The translations under genes and the position numbers were made by a program. This document shows, one piece after another, positions 37,963 through 48,894 of a DNA stretch of 49,115 bases. The notes beneath the pieces were generated by a model. It made no database searches. It was given only the letters and a program-made list of their open reading frames with translations, and had not been told where the DNA came from. The DNA lies in assembly GCA_009693255.1 (NCBI GenBank), contig SHXQ01000012.1, forward strand, positions 1 through 49,115, given 5' to 3'. This DNA is from Methylotenera sp. (lineage in GTDB: Bacteria > Pseudomonadota > Gammaproteobacteria > Burkholderiales > Methylophilaceae). Position 1 is the first letter of the stretch; every line of letters starts with the position of its first letter.

Positions 37963-40900
37963 CTAGTAACCCATGTCGGCCCAAATTTTCTCTAATCGCT
38001 TGCTAGAGATTGGCATCGGCGTTTTAAGTTCTTGGGCAAATAAGGAAACGCGCAACTCTTCAATCAACCACCGATAGTCATGTAAAGCGAGCGGAATATC
38101 GAGATGCGCTTGATTGAGCGTAGTCATTTTATCTTGCCATTTTTGCCATAGCAAACCAACACTCGCGGCATTCTTACCGTCCCGATCAGGATTGGCTGGT
38201 TGTTTCTCTATACGCAAACGTAAGGCTTTTAGGTAGCGCGGGATATGTTGCAACTGCTCCCAAGGTGTTTGGCTAAAACAGTTTTTATAAACCAATAAGG
38301 CCAATTGTTGCTCCACATCGCGTTTTAAGCGATTGACTGTTGCTGGCATTTTAGCTTGTTGTGCGGTTAGTAATTGATACTCAGTGGCAATGGTTTGTGC
38401 TTGTCTGGCCACCGCCTGACTTACTGCCGGCAAACGCGTGCGTGCACGCGCTTTAAGCTTCATAAAATCGGCATTGCTCCGTGGCAACTCATCCTCACCA
38501 ATAAAAGCGCGGTCTGAAATGGCCGCGATCAGGTCTTCGCGTAAATCATCTGCAGGCACGACGTGTCGCAAAAGTAATGCGTATTGGTTAAAATTAGGCA
38601 GACTTTTTTCCAGTTGCTTCATTTGTTCTTTAAGCTCAAAACGCATCAATCGGCATACCCCTTGGCGGTGACTAATGGTCGCTTCAACTACCGTATCAAA
38701 CAACTTAACAGAAATACTATCTTCATCATCCTCTAGCGCCGGATAGCCCGTGACTTTTCGGCCATCACGCTCGAAACTCAGGGTTTGCGGTAAGTCTCCA
38801 AAATCCCACTGTTTTAAACCGGTTTTTTCAAGCGCTTTAATATTATCCGGTGTAGTGCTTCTAAAGGTCAGTTGTGCGGCTGAACCCAATTGTTTTTTGA
38901 GGGCGTTCCAATCCCGCCCCATGGCTAACTCACGACCGGCATCATCTACTACACTAAAATTCATGCGTAAATGCGCCGGCGTTTCCTCAGTCCAATCTTC
39001 TGGCGTAATTTTTAAGGTGGTGACGCGCTGAATATGCGCCGCCAACTCGGGTAAGATAAAACCTTCACCAACCTTAGTTTTCTCTAAAAATACCGTCACA
39101 AACTCTGGGACTGGCACACATACGCGACGGAAAGTCTTAGGTAAGGCTTTAATAAGATATGTCAATTTTTCGCGCAACATGCCTGGCACCAGCCATTCCG
39201 TTTGCGCTGAATTGAGCTGATTTAACAAAGCCAAGGGCACGGTTGCCGTTACCCCATCTAACACATGGTTAGGTTCAAAGCGATACTTAAGTGGGATTTC
39301 CACCCCTTCTAACAGCATTTTTTCAGGAAACTGTACCGCGGTAATCGCATCTGCGCCATGGCGCATGAGGTCATCGCGGGTCAGATATAATAATTTAGGA
39401 TTGATTTTCTCTACGTCCTCACGCCATTTTTCAAATGTCGCGGCCTGGAAAATATCGGCGGGTATTTTGCTGTCGTAAAATGCAAATAATTGATGCTCAT
39501 CTACCAGCACATCTTGGCGACGCGCTTTGTGTTCCAACTCCTCGACTTCGGCAATCAGACGCTCGTTTGCCATAAAAAATGCCGCTCTGGTGTCAAAATC
39601 GCCATTGGCCAAGGCCTCCAGAATAAATAGCTCGCGCGCTTGCTTAGGGTCTATCGGCCCATAATGGACACGTCGTTTAGGAATAATGGTTAGGCCGTAC
39701 AAAGAAACGCGTTCCCAAGCATTTACCATACCCATTTTTCTATCCCAGCGCGGGTCTGAATACTGGCTCTCGGTTAAGCCTCTAGCCAAAGGCTCTATCC
39801 AATCGGGCTCTATCTTTGCCACACAACGCGCATAGAGTTTAGTGGTATCGACCAACTCAGCTGCAATCACCCATTTTGGTCGTGTCTTTTTAAGCGCAGA
39901 ACCTGGCGCTACAAAAAAGCGAATGCCGCGTGCACCTGCGTATGAATCATTATCGCCATCTTTAAACCCAATATTACCGAGTAAGCCGGCTAATAAGGCT
40001 TTATGAATCTGATCGAAATTAGCTTCTTTTTCATTCGGCTTAAAATCCATCTCGTCAGTAATTTGTTTAATTTGACTATGCAACTCACGCCACTCTTTTA
40101 AGCGTAAAAATGACAGGAAATTACTGTGACACTGGTTTAATAAATCTTTATTGGACTTTTTAGTTTTCAGCGCGTTATCAAAAAAGTCCCACAACTTGAG
40201 GTAACTCATAAAGTCCGAACCTTCGCCGGCAAACTTAGTATGGGCATTATCCGCCGCCTCACGCTTATCCATCGGTCGTTCACGCGGATCTTGTATGCTC
40301 AAAACGCTGGCAATAATCAATATTTCACTGAGGCAGCCTTCACGTTTGGCCGCTAAAATTATGCGTCCCACACGTGGATCTAATGGCAATTTGGCGAGTT
40401 GTAAACCTGTTTCAGTAATTTGTCGTCGACTGTCTACCGCGCCTAACTCTTGCAATAACTGATAACCATCCGTGACCAAGCGACTGCTCGGCGCTTCAAT
40501 AAACGGAAAATCATTAATATCCCCCAAGCGTAAAGCGGCCATGCGTAATATGACGCTGGCCAGCGAACTGCGTAAAATCTCAGGTTCAGTAAATGCTAGG
40601 CGGCTATCAAAGTCCTGCTCAGAATAAAGCCGCACACAAATACCGTTCGAAACACGGCCACAGCGCCCTGCGCGCTGCTTGGCGGCGGCCTGGCTAATTT
40701 TTTCTATCTGTAATTGTTCAACTTTAGCGCGCGTGCTATAGCGGTTTATGCGCGCCAAGCCCGCATCAATCACATATTTGATACCAGGTACAGTGAGTGA
40801 AGTTTCTGCCACATTGGTCGCCAATACGATACGACGCGTGGAATGGCTTTTAAATATCTTCTGCTGATCTTCAATGCTTAGGCGGGCAAAGAGAGGCAAC

Positions 40901-42024
40901 ACTTCAATGTGCTTAAGTTTGGCAGAACGTCCTTGGTATTTACGTAGGTGCTCGGCGGTATCGCGAATCTCACGCTCGCCCGGTAAAAATACCAAAATAT
41001 CGCCATCCCCCTGCCTCAACAAGTCATCGGCAGCATCTAAAATAGCATCTTCAATCGCCTCTTCTTCATCATCTTCCTCTAGCCAGCGCGCTTCAGTTTT
41101 GGTTTTTCGGCTAATGCCAAAAATCGTTTCATTCTCTACATCATATGGCGCGTTTTCCGCTTCAGCACTTTCTTTAGCACGAAAACCGGCTTTACCGAGA
41201 GGGCGATAACGAATCTCTACGGGATAAGTACGGCCAGAAACTTCAATCACGGGGGCACCGTCAAAATGGACTGAGAACCGGCTAGCATCAATTGTCGCTG
41301 ACGTTATTATGATTTTTAAGTCGCGGCGTTTGGGTAATAATTGCTTAAGATAACCAAGCAAAAAGTCAATATTCAAGCTACGTTCGTGCGCTTCATCAAT
41401 AATAATGGTGTCATAAGCATTAAGAAACTTATCGCCCTGCGTTTCTGCCAGTAAAATACCATCGGTCATCAGCTTGATATAAGTCGATTCCGTGAGCTTG
41501 TCGTTAAAGCGCACTTTATACCCAACCACTTCACCCAACGGGCTTTGCAACTCTTGGGCGATGCGCGTCGCCACCGAGCGCGCTGCAATACGACGTGGTT
41601 GGGTGTGGCCAATCAACCCTGAAACACCACGACCCAGTTCAAGACAAATTTTAGGAATTTGCGTGGTTTTACCTGAACCCGTTTCACCACAAATAATCAC
41701 CACTTGGTGATTATTAATCGCGGCTGCAATTTCGTCTTTTTTGCCACTCACCGGCAGCTCTGCTGGGTACTCTGGCTGAGGTAAGTTGGCCAACCTCAGG
41801 GCAAACTTCTGCTGGGATACGCGTATTTTTTGTGTAATTTCGTTGAATAAGCGCTGTGCTTTTATGACAGATTTTTCGTCTTTTAACTGCTGACTATCCA
41901 AGGCCTCACGCAACTTTTGACGCAACACAAAACGATCTGCCAACATACAGCCTGGTAACGCCGCCTCTAATGTGGTTGGTGTTAAGGTGTTCGATTTAAG
42001 GTTTGCCGGCAGATTAACATTCAT
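37963..42024 (-). CDS. hrpA: ATP-dependent RNA helicase HrpA (DEAH box)
   Basis: A 1,353-residue DExH RNA helicase (E. coli 1,300), implicated in mRNA processing and in clearing collided ribosomes. Walker A is GETGSGKT (113-120), DEAH is 210-213, SAT is SATID, and the HA2/OB region and long HrpA C-terminal extension are complete. An acidic insertion (LEEDDEEEAIEDAILDAADD, about 310-330) splits the RecA lobes. The start is at MNVNLPANLK; the ribosome-binding site is poor, and an inverted repeat (CTAGCAT-N6-ATGCTAG) lies just before the ATG. It is downstream of glnE (115-bp gap). Confidence 0.96.
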   Translation of the reverse strand: MNVNLPANLKSNTLTPTTLEAALPGCMLADRFVLRQKLREALDSQQLKDEKSVIKAQRLFNEITQKIRVSQQKFALRLANLPQPEYPAELPVSGKKDEIAAAINNHQVVIICGETGSGKTTQIPKICLELGRGVSGLIGHTQPRRIAARSVATRIAQELQSPLGEVVGYKVRFNDKLTESTYIKLMTDGILLAETQGDKFLNAYDTIIIDEAHERSLNIDFLLGYLKQLLPKRRDLKIIITSATIDASRFSVHFDGAPVIEVSGRTYPVEIRYRPLGKAGFRAKESAEAENAPYDVENETIFGISRKTKTEARWLEEDDEEEAIEDAILDAADDLLRQGDGDILVFLPGEREIRDTAEHLRKYQGRSAKLKHIEVLPLFARLSIEDQQKIFKSHSTRRIVLATNVAETSLTVPGIKYVIDAGLARINRYSTRAKVEQLQIEKISQAAAKQRAGRCGRVSNGICVRLYSEQDFDSRLAFTEPEILRSSLASVILRMAALRLGDINDFPFIEAPSSRLVTDGYQLLQELGAVDSRRQITETGLQLAKLPLDPRVGRIILAAKREGCLSEILIIASVLSIQDPRERPMDKREAADNAHTKFAGEGSDFMSYLKLWDFFDNALKTKKSNKDLLNQCHSNFLSFLRLKEWRELHSQIKQITDEMDFKPNEKEANFDQIHKALLAGLLGNIGFKDGDNDSYAGARGIRFFVAPGSALKKTRPKWVIAAELVDTTKLYARCVAKIEPDWIEPLARGLTESQYSDPRWDRKMGMVNAWERVSLYGLTIIPKRRVHYGPIDPKQARELFILEALANGDFDTRAAFFMANERLIAEVEELEHKARRQDVLVDEHQLFAFYDSKIPADIFQAATFEKWREDVEKINPKLLYLTRDDLMRHGADAITAVQFPEKMLLEGVEIPLKYRFEPNHVLDGVTATVPLALLNQLNSAQTEWLVPGMLREKLTYLIKALPKTFRRVCVPVPEFVTVFLEKTKVGEGFILPELAAHIQRVTTLKITPEDWTEETPAHLRMNFSVVDDAGRELAMGRDWNALKKQLGSAAQLTFRSTTPDNIKALEKTGLKQWDFGDLPQTLSFERDGRKVTGYPALEDDEDSISVKLFDTVVEATISHRQGVCRLMRFELKEQMKQLEKSLPNFNQYALLLRHVVPADDLREDLIAAISDRAFIGEDELPRSNADFMKLKARARTRLPAVSQAVARQAQTIATEYQLLTAQQAKMPATVNRLKRDVEQQLALLVYKNCFSQTPWEQLQHIPRYLKALRLRIEKQPANPDRDGKNAASVGLLWQKWQDKMTTLNQAHLDIPLALHDYRWLIEELRVSLFAQELKTPMPISSKRLEKIWADMGY

Positions 42025-42095
42025 AGTCTAGCATTTTAACATGCTAGCAAGGGCGCTTTACTTACTTGCTTAAGGTGAGCCTAAACTATTTATCG

Positions 42096-42116
42096 GCCCG
42101 CAATGCATTGCACGCC
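42096..42116 (-). repeat. Degenerate REP-like palindrome
   Basis: The minus strand reads GGCGTGCAATGCATTGCGGGC, with a perfect 12-bp palindrome GCAATGCATTGC at its centre. This resembles the REP core of this window. It sits in the glnE-hrpA gap. Confidence 0.4.
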
Positions 42117-42139
42117 TAGCCAAGCAGCGCACCCGCTGA

Positions 42140-44857
42140 CTAATCGGCAAAAACGACTTGCCATAAAGCGCGCACTGCTAGCACATGATCCTGTACTGTC
42201 GATGCTTGCACCTGCAAATGCGCCGCACCTTGCAGTTTAAGCAGATGCTGGTGATGGCGATAATCTCGGTAAGCCAATATCACCTTTTCTGCTAATGGCT
42301 TATCAATGAGCTTGAGCGAGGCTAGGCGTTTCAATAAAGCGATATTGCCGATATTGTCGGTCAGTTGTGGATATTGTTTTGCATGCGCTAGTACCAAATA
42401 TTGCACTAAAAACTCCACGTCAATGATGCCGCCCACGCTGTGTTTAATATCAAAAATATCTGCTGCGATATGCTGTGTTGCACGCATTTTTTCACGCATG
42501 GCCTGTACCTCCAACTTGAGCGCGACGGTTTCTCGCGGCAAGGTCATCACCTCGATGCGAATCTGATCAAATGCCGCGCCTATCGTGCTATCCCCAGCTA
42601 CAAAGCGCCCGCGGGTAATGGCTTGATGCTCCCATACCCAAGCTTTATGCAGCTGATACGCTCTAAAAGCAGCCACACTACTGACCAATAAACCACTATT
42701 ACCATCTGGGCGTAATTGCAAATCTGTTTCGTAGAGCAAGCCGGCTGAAGTTAAACTGTTAAACCAATTATTGATGCGTTGGGAAAATCGGGCATAGACT
42801 TCACCCGCCTCAGGTGCGTCATCGTCATAAAGGAAAATGATATCTAAATCAGAAGCATAACCCAGTTCTTTACCGCCTAATTTGCCATAGCCTATCACGG
42901 CAAATTTGGGGTAATCCAGGTGCTTAGCACGGACATTCGGCCAAATGAAAGACAAGCTCACACTGAGCAGTAAATCAGCCAGTTCACTTAAATAATCGGA
43001 GAGTTTTTCTGGTGACAACTCTCCATTAATATCTTGTGCCGCAAACCTAAATACAGTGGCGTGTTTAAAATGTCGCATCAAGTCCATCTGCTGTTCAATG
43101 TCGCCGTCTGCTGCCGTTAATCTTGCCAGCAACTCTACCCGCATAACAGCAAAATCCGGCGCAGCGTATAAAGTCCGCGTATCTAATAACTCATCTAGCA
43201 ATATAGGGTGCTGCACTAAATAGCAACTTAACCACGGACTACTGCTACAGAGCTTAACCAGCAAATGCATGGCCGGGGCGTGTTCTGTTAGCAAGGCCAA
43301 GTAACTAGCCCGGCGACAAATGCTTTCTAGCAGATCGGTCACGCGCAAGAGCGCTGTATCGGCATTAGCCATGCCTGCCGCCTGTGAAATCGCCAATGGC
43401 ATCAGCCCATCAAAGCGCAGTCGACTGACTTCTGGTAGCTGCAAATAACGGCTACTTTGATGGAGTACCTTTAATCGACGCAGCGTTTCTGGCGCCTCAG
43501 TAAAACCCATTGCTTGCAAAGCCGACACGGCATCTGGCTCAGTTAAGGCGCCATGCCAAATGGATTTTTCAATATCCAGAAGCTCTTTATTGGTGTTAGC
43601 CTCGCTAAAAGTAGCATTGAAATGCTGTTGCACTTGGCTACGATAACGATTTAACTGGCTTATAAAGGCTTCCCAATCGATAAAGTTCATCGCTTTAGCA
43701 ATTCGCGCTTGGGCTTCTGCTGATGTTGGTAACTCCTGCGCTTGTGCATCCTCAACATACATCAAGCGGTGCTCTAAATTTCTTAAAAAGGTGTAAGCAC
43801 ACTTAAGTTCACTCACCATTTTTTCAGGCAGCAAAGCTTTGTCTTTGAGTAAATCCAGCACCAGTAAAGTCGGCTTAATTTGCAAGCTCACATCTTGACC
43901 GCCACGAATCAATTGGAATACTTGTGCAATAAATTCAATCTCACGAATGCCGCCGCGACCAAGCTTAATATTGTCGTGCATGCCCTTGCTATTCACATCG
44001 CGTTGGATTTGAATTTTCAAATCGCGCATACTGGAAAATGCACCGAAATCTAAATATTTACGAAAGACAAAAGGTTTTAGCAAGCGTGAAACTTGCTTAC
44101 CTCCCGTGACCTCATGGCCTTTAATCCAAGCGTAGCGCTCCCATTCCCGGCCATTATTTTGATAATATTCTTCCAGCGCGTCTAAATTTGAGACTAGTGC
44201 ACCTTCACTGCCAAAGGGGCGTAAACGCATATCAACGCGAAACACAAATCCATCTTGGGTTATTTCATCAATCGCCGCGATGAGTTTTTTAGCTAAGCGT
44301 GTAAAAAAATCTTGATTACTCATCGGTTGCTCACTTTGCGTTGCCCCTTCAGCAGCGTAAGCAAAAATCAAATCGATATCCGAAGAAACGTTAAGCTCCC
44401 CACCACCTAGCTTACCCATACCAATGACAATCAAATTTTGCGGGCGGCCTTGCTCATCCACCGGTTGACCATGCACCATTACCAACCAAGTGTTAAGAAA
44501 TCCAATGGCAGTGTTAATCACACAGGTGGCCAATTGTGTCGTTGTCCGCATCACCTCTGTCAAATCGGCTAAACCATTCAAATCTCTAACAATAACGCGT
44601 GCCATCACTTGCTGACGCAATAAACGTAAGGCGCATTTTAATGTGGCCTCGTCAACAATATTTTGTTGTGCCAAAAAATTTTGCATTTCACTTAACTGAT
44701 AGGCTAACTGATGATTTTCTAGCAAATCATGCATTAAATTAGCATTTTTTGTGCATAGTCTAAGGAGGAATGGGCTGCAACTAAGTGCATGCCGTAAATA
44801 ATCCTCATTATTAGATTTGGTGCGGCTTTCAGACAATAAATTATCGAGTGTTAACAT
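42140..44857 (-). CDS. glnE: Bifunctional glutamine synthetase adenylyltransferase/deadenylase
   Basis: Controls glutamine synthetase by adding or removing AMP in response to PII and glutamine. It is 905 residues (E. coli 946). Two nucleotidyltransferase domains are visible: the N-terminal adenylyl-removing one with [19 protein letters not shown] (D160, D162), and the C-terminal adenylylating one with [20 protein letters not shown] (D670, D672). [13 protein letters not shown] and [17 protein letters not shown] are the matching regulatory motifs. No glnA or glnB is in the window. The start overlaps the acs promoter region, with the genes divergent. No good ribosome-binding site is visible. Confidence 0.96.
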   Translation of the reverse strand: MLTLDNLLSESRTKSNNEDYLRHALSCSPFLLRLCTKNANLMHDLLENHQLAYQLSEMQNFLAQQNIVDEATLKCALRLLRQQVMARVIVRDLNGLADLTEVMRTTTQLATCVINTAIGFLNTWLVMVHGQPVDEQGRPQNLIVIGMGKLGGGELNVSSDIDLIFAYAAEGATQSEQPMSNQDFFTRLAKKLIAAIDEITQDGFVFRVDMRLRPFGSEGALVSNLDALEEYYQNNGREWERYAWIKGHEVTGGKQVSRLLKPFVFRKYLDFGAFSSMRDLKIQIQRDVNSKGMHDNIKLGRGGIREIEFIAQVFQLIRGGQDVSLQIKPTLLVLDLLKDKALLPEKMVSELKCAYTFLRNLEHRLMYVEDAQAQELPTSAEAQARIAKAMNFIDWEAFISQLNRYRSQVQQHFNATFSEANTNKELLDIEKSIWHGALTEPDAVSALQAMGFTEAPETLRRLKVLHQSSRYLQLPEVSRLRFDGLMPLAISQAAGMANADTALLRVTDLLESICRRASYLALLTEHAPAMHLLVKLCSSSPWLSCYLVQHPILLDELLDTRTLYAAPDFAVMRVELLARLTAADGDIEQQMDLMRHFKHATVFRFAAQDINGELSPEKLSDYLSELADLLLSVSLSFIWPNVRAKHLDYPKFAVIGYGKLGGKELGYASDLDIIFLYDDDAPEAGEVYARFSQRINNWFNSLTSAGLLYETDLQLRPDGNSGLLVSSVAAFRAYQLHKAWVWEHQAITRGRFVAGDSTIGAAFDQIRIEVMTLPRETVALKLEVQAMREKMRATQHIAADIFDIKHSVGGIIDVEFLVQYLVLAHAKQYPQLTDNIGNIALLKRLASLKLIDKPLAEKVILAYRDYRHHQHLLKLQGAAHLQVQASTVQDHVLAVRALWQVVFAD

Positions 44858-44955
44858 GGGTTTTTAAGGTGGTATTTTGTGTAAAATTTTGTTATATTTT
44901 GCTTTTAATGCAACAAATTATAAATCTGTCGCAGCTATTTAAGGGGATTTTAAGC

Positions 44956-46932
44956 ATGTCCATTGAATCTATTCTGCATGAAAACCGTACATTTGAACCC
45001 AGTGCAGATTTTGTAAAAGCTGCGAATATCTCTGGCATGTCAGCCTACAACGCTTTGTGCCAAGAGGCAACAGACGATTACGAAGGTTTTTGGGCAAGAT
45101 TAGCGCGCGAGCTGTTAGTGTGGCACAAACCTTTTAGCAGAACACTGAATGAAGACAATGCCCCATTCTACAAATGGTTTGAAGATGGTGAGCTGAATGT
45201 TTCTGCGAACTGTTTAGATCGACACCTCAATACCATCCCCAATAAAGTCGCTATCATTTTTGAAGCGGATGATGGCACTAGCATTAAACTGACTTTTAAA
45301 GAACTTTATCATCGCGTTTGCCAACTGGCTAATGGCTTAAAAAAACTCAATCTTAGCCTTGGTGACCGCGTGATTATTTACTTGCCTATGGGCATAGAAG
45401 CCGTCGTTGCGATGCAAGCCTGCGCACGCATGGGCTTAACGCATTCTGTAGTATTTGGTGGATTTTCCGCTAAAAGCATCAACGAGCGCATTATTGATGC
45501 CGGTGCAGTGGCTGTTATTACCGCCGACGGCCAAACCCGTGGTGGAAAAATATTGGCGCTAAAAAATGCGGTGGATGAAGCGATTGCCATGGGTGGTTGC
45601 GCATCGATCAAAAATATAGTGGTCCTTAAAAAAACTGGTCTAGCTGTTGAAACAACGTCGAATAATATTTGGTGGCATGATTTAATCGCTGATGTTGCAG
45701 ATACTTGCGAACCAGTGATGGTGAATGCAGAGCACCCATTATTTTTGCTTTACACCTCTGGCAGTACCGGTAAACCAAAAGGTGTTCAACACAGTTCTGC
45801 TGGCTATTTGTTGCATGCCATGAATAGCATGCGCTGGACATTTGACATTAAAGACCATGATATTTTTTGGTGTACGGCTGATGTAGGCTGGATTACAGGG
45901 CACACCTATGTGAGCTATGGCCCGCTGGCGATGGGTGTCACACAAGTGATATTTGAAAGCATTCCGACTTACCCAGACGCCGGCCGCTTTTGGCAAATGA
46001 TAGAAAAACATCAAGTCACTATTTTTTATACTGCACCCACCGCCATTCGCTCGCTCATTAAAGCATCTGATACTGTCCCGAGTACCCATCCGAAAAATTA
46101 CGATTTAAGTAGCTTACGTCTCATAGGCTCGGTAGGCGAACCGATTAACCCAGAAGCTTGGATATGGTATTACCAAAATGTGGGTGGCAGTCGCTGCCCG
46201 ATTGTCGATACCTTCTGGCAAACAGAGACTGGCGGGCATGTCATTACCCCGCTACCGGGTGCCATACCATTAGTGCCAGGCTCTTGTACCTTGCCCTTTC
46301 CTGGCATCGCTATCGACGTCGTCGATGAAACAGGTAAAGATGTGCCGTTGGGTACCGGTGGCTTATTAGTCATTAAAAAACCATGGCCATCCATGATACG
46401 CACCATCTACAACGATCCTGAACGCTACAAATCTAGCTACTACCCATTGGATTTAGGCGGCACTACTTACCTGGCTGGTGATGGTGCAGTGCGTGACGCT
46501 AAAACCGGCTTTTTCACGATTATGGGGCGTATTGATGATGTGTTAAATGTTTCAGGTCACCGCTTAGGCACCATGGAGATTGAATCCGCTTTAGTTTCAA
46601 ACCCATTAGTGGCTGAAGCGGCGGTGGTAGGTAAGCCACATGATATTAAAGGTGAGTCTGTCGTGGCTTACGTGGTACTTAAAGGTGTACGCCCTGAAGG
46701 TGAAAACGCGAAGAAAATCATCGCGCAATTGCGGGATTGGGTAGGTAAAGAAATCGGCCCGATCGCTAAACCTGATGAAATTCGCTTTGGCGACAATCTG
46801 CCTAAAACCCGCTCAGGCAAGATTATGCGTCGCTTGTTACGTAGCTTGGCCAAAGGCGAGGAAATCACTGCGGATATCTCCACATTAGAGAACCCTGCGA
46901 TTTTAGATCAATTAAAAGAAGTGATACGCTAA
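44956..46932 (+). CDS. acs: Acetyl-CoA synthetase (AMP-forming)
   Basis: Activates acetate to acetyl-CoA through acetyl-adenylate. It is 658 residues from the ATG at 44956 (AAGGGG upstream); the longer frame to 44848 has hydrophobic non-homologous residues and is rejected. Motifs are [14 protein letters not shown] for ATP binding, [52 protein letters not shown] and the C-terminal SGKIMRR with K622, the lysine that is acetylated in Acs proteins. PTSRSGK-type sequence is replaced by PKTRSGK, which is normal. A good terminator follows. Confidence 0.97.
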   Translation: MSIESILHENRTFEPSADFVKAANISGMSAYNALCQEATDDYEGFWARLARELLVWHKPFSRTLNEDNAPFYKWFEDGELNVSANCLDRHLNTIPNKVAIIFEADDGTSIKLTFKELYHRVCQLANGLKKLNLSLGDRVIIYLPMGIEAVVAMQACARMGLTHSVVFGGFSAKSINERIIDAGAVAVITADGQTRGGKILALKNAVDEAIAMGGCASIKNIVVLKKTGLAVETTSNNIWWHDLIADVADTCEPVMVNAEHPLFLLYTSGSTGKPKGVQHSSAGYLLHAMNSMRWTFDIKDHDIFWCTADVGWITGHTYVSYGPLAMGVTQVIFESIPTYPDAGRFWQMIEKHQVTIFYTAPTAIRSLIKASDTVPSTHPKNYDLSSLRLIGSVGEPINPEAWIWYYQNVGGSRCPIVDTFWQTETGGHVITPLPGAIPLVPGSCTLPFPGIAIDVVDETGKDVPLGTGGLLVIKKPWPSMIRTIYNDPERYKSSYYPLDLGGTTYLAGDGAVRDAKTGFFTIMGRIDDVLNVSGHRLGTMEIESALVSNPLVAEAAVVGKPHDIKGESVVAYVVLKGVRPEGENAKKIIAQLRDWVGKEIGPIAKPDEIRFGDNLPKTRSGKIMRRLLRSLAKGEEITADISTLENPAILDQLKEVIR

Positions 46933-46940
46933 TCGACAAC

Positions 46941-46978
46941 AGGCTTGCTCAGCAACATGCTAGCAAGCCTACTTTTAT
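46941..46978 (+). terminator. Intrinsic terminator of acs
   Basis: AGGCTTGCT pairs with AGCAAGCCT around a 12-nt loop, followed by ACTTTTATT. It lies 9 bp after the acs stop, in the convergent gap to the aldolase gene. Confidence 0.75.
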
Positions 46979-46989
46979 TGAGCTTATAT

Positions 46990-47655
46990 TTAAAGTGCCC
47001 AGTTGCCATAACCCTTAAACTGCTGAATCACTACCTGCATTTCAGCTACATTTAATAGCTGTGGCTCCCCTAGTTGTAGGGCACGCCAATACTGCTCACA
47101 TAAGTTTTCCACCTCAACGGCCACAGCCAAGGCGTCCTCTAAATCACGACCTAGTGCAATCATGCCATGGTTGGCCAATAGACAGGCTTTACGCTCTAGC
47201 AATGCTGTCAGCGCATTATTCGACAAGGCTTGCGAGCCAAATAAGGCATACGCTGCACAACGAATCGTATCGCCACCAGCAATGGCAATCATGTAGTGAA
47301 AAGGTGGAATAGTCTTGTGCAAACAAGCCAAGGTAGTGGCAAACATGCTGTGGGTATGAATGACCGCATTGATTTCAGGCTTATTTTGCAAAATGTCGAA
47401 ATGAAAACGCCATTCACTGGAAGGTTTCTTGCCAGACTCAAACCCACCCTCCCACTGCATCTTCACCATGCTAGCCGATGACATTTCCTCAATAGCCATG
47501 CCGGATGGCGTTAACAAAAAACCACCCTCACAACGCACACTCGCATTACCTGAAGTGCCTTTGTTCAGCCCTAATCCGACCAATTTCCGACTGCTTGCGA
47601 GTAATTGGTCGCGCAGTATAGTTTCCGATAGCTGTTGCATGTGCTTATTATCCAT
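46990..47655 (-). CDS. Class II aldolase/adducin-family protein, Ald2-like
   Basis: A 221-residue zinc aldolase of the L-fuculose-phosphate aldolase type. NKGTSGNASVR is the phosphate-binding segment, E81 (PSSEWRFHF) the likely catalytic acid, and H100, H102 (HTHS) and H163 (NHGM) zinc ligands. It is unlike the dehydratase MtnB in sequence features. The partner directly upstream is mtnA, so the likely substrate is 5-methylthioribulose-1-phosphate or 5-deoxyribulose-1-phosphate, giving DHAP plus an aldehyde (the DHAP shunt). This is inferred from context. The start may be M1 or M6. Confidence 0.82.
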   Translation of the reverse strand: MDNKHMQQLSETILRDQLLASSRKLVGLGLNKGTSGNASVRCEGGFLLTPSGMAIEEMSSASMVKMQWEGGFESGKKPSSEWRFHFDILQNKPEINAVIHTHSMFATTLACLHKTIPPFHYMIAIAGGDTIRCAAYALFGSQALSNNALTALLERKACLLANHGMIALGRDLEDALAVAVEVENLCEQYWRALQLGEPQLLNVAEMQVVIQQFKGYGNWAL

Positions 47656-47706
47656 GTAAAATGTGAGCGGCTTGCCGCCACGAATACCTATTGTGAAAAA
47701 AAGCGT

Positions 47707-48801
47707 TTAGTCGTGTCTAGAAAAAGCTAACTGATGTGGCGCAAATACCCCTTGTTCGGTAATAATACCTGTCACTAACCGTGCTGGGGTTACATCAAAA
47801 GCCGGGTTGATGGTTTTAGATTCTATAGGGATCACCCGCACCTTCTGCACACTGCCATCTGCCGCCAAGCCTTGCATATATGCCACTTCATCGCCGTGCC
47901 GCTGCTCAATCTCAATTTCAGTCAAGCCATCTACAATCACCCAATCTATCGTCGGGCTTGGCACGGCCGCATAAAATGGCACTTGATTATCAAAGGCGGC
48001 TAAGGCTTTTAGGTAGGTACCAATTTTATTACACACATCGCCAGCACTGCTGACACGATCGGCACCGACAATCACCATATCGACCAAGCCTTGTTGCATC
48101 AAATGCCCACCAGCATTGTCACTAATGATCGTATGTGCCACGCCATGCTGAGCTAATTCCCACGAAGTAAGACTTGCGCCTTGGTTGCGCGGTCGGGTTT
48201 CATCTACCCAGACATGCACGTTAATGCCGGCATTATGCGCGGCGTAGATAGGCGCAAGTGCAGTTCCAAAATCAACGGTAGCGAGCCAACCCGCGTTGCA
48301 GTGGGTCAGAATATTAAACTGTTTTTTTTGATCTGGCTGTTGGTAGGCCTTCTCAATCAAACTTAAGCCATGCTGGCCTATGGCTTGATTAAGCAATACA
48401 TCTTCATCACAAATTCTGGCGGCTTCTGTCCATGCGGCTTGAATGCGATTAAGCCCTGTCAGCGGCGATAATCTATTCAGCATACGCTGAACCGCCCAAT
48501 TCAAATTGACTGCGGTGGGACGACTTTGAATAAGCTGAGCCGCTGCAGCCTGCAAATGTTGATCACTTGCCTCTTCTTGCATCGCTAACGCAAGGCCATA
48601 AGCGGCTGCAGCACCAATCAATGGTGCGCCTCTGACCTGCATGGTTTTAATCGCAACAATCATTTGTTGCAAGCTTTCAATGCGCGCAATCTCAAAAATA
48701 TGCGGCAACTTTGTTTGGTCGATAATTGACACTGTAGCTAAACCATTGCCTGGCAATGAATTAGGCCAAATAGTACGATATTGTTGAAACTTTACTAGCA
48801 T
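47707..48801 (-). CDS. mtnA: S-methyl-5-thioribose-1-phosphate isomerase
   Basis: Converts 5-methylthioribose-1-phosphate to the ribulose form in methylthioadenosine salvage, and can act likewise on 5-deoxyribose-1-phosphate. It is 364 residues. Features are RGAPLIGAAAAYG (57-69), the catalytic C168 (LTHCNAGWLATVDFGTA) and D248 (VGADRVSSAGDVCNKIGT). It is followed 51 bp later by an Ald2-like aldolase. The kinase or phosphorylase (MtnK/MtnP) that makes its substrate, and the later MtnB/C/D enzymes, are not in the window. The AT-rich DnaA-box region lies upstream. Confidence 0.96.
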   Translation of the reverse strand: MLVKFQQYRTIWPNSLPGNGLATVSIIDQTKLPHIFEIARIESLQQMIVAIKTMQVRGAPLIGAAAAYGLALAMQEEASDQHLQAAAAQLIQSRPTAVNLNWAVQRMLNRLSPLTGLNRIQAAWTEAARICDEDVLLNQAIGQHGLSLIEKAYQQPDQKKQFNILTHCNAGWLATVDFGTALAPIYAAHNAGINVHVWVDETRPRNQGASLTSWELAQHGVAHTIISDNAGGHLMQQGLVDMVIVGADRVSSAGDVCNKIGTYLKALAAFDNQVPFYAAVPSPTIDWVIVDGLTEIEIEQRHGDEVAYMQGLAADGSVQKVRVIPIESKTINPAFDVTPARLVTGIITEQGVFAPHQLAFSRHD

Positions 48802-48894
48802 AAAAAATCCAAATCCCTAGTGTTAAAATAGCCAAATAGTAAAAAAACAAATGATAAAAAAATTGACTTTCAAAAAGTGCCGTAAAGCGCAAAA

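Noticed and set aside
44848-44955. Upstream extension of acs
   Set aside because: The extra 36 residues are hydrophobic and unlike the family; the ATG at 44956 has a better ribosome-binding site and begins the known N-terminus.
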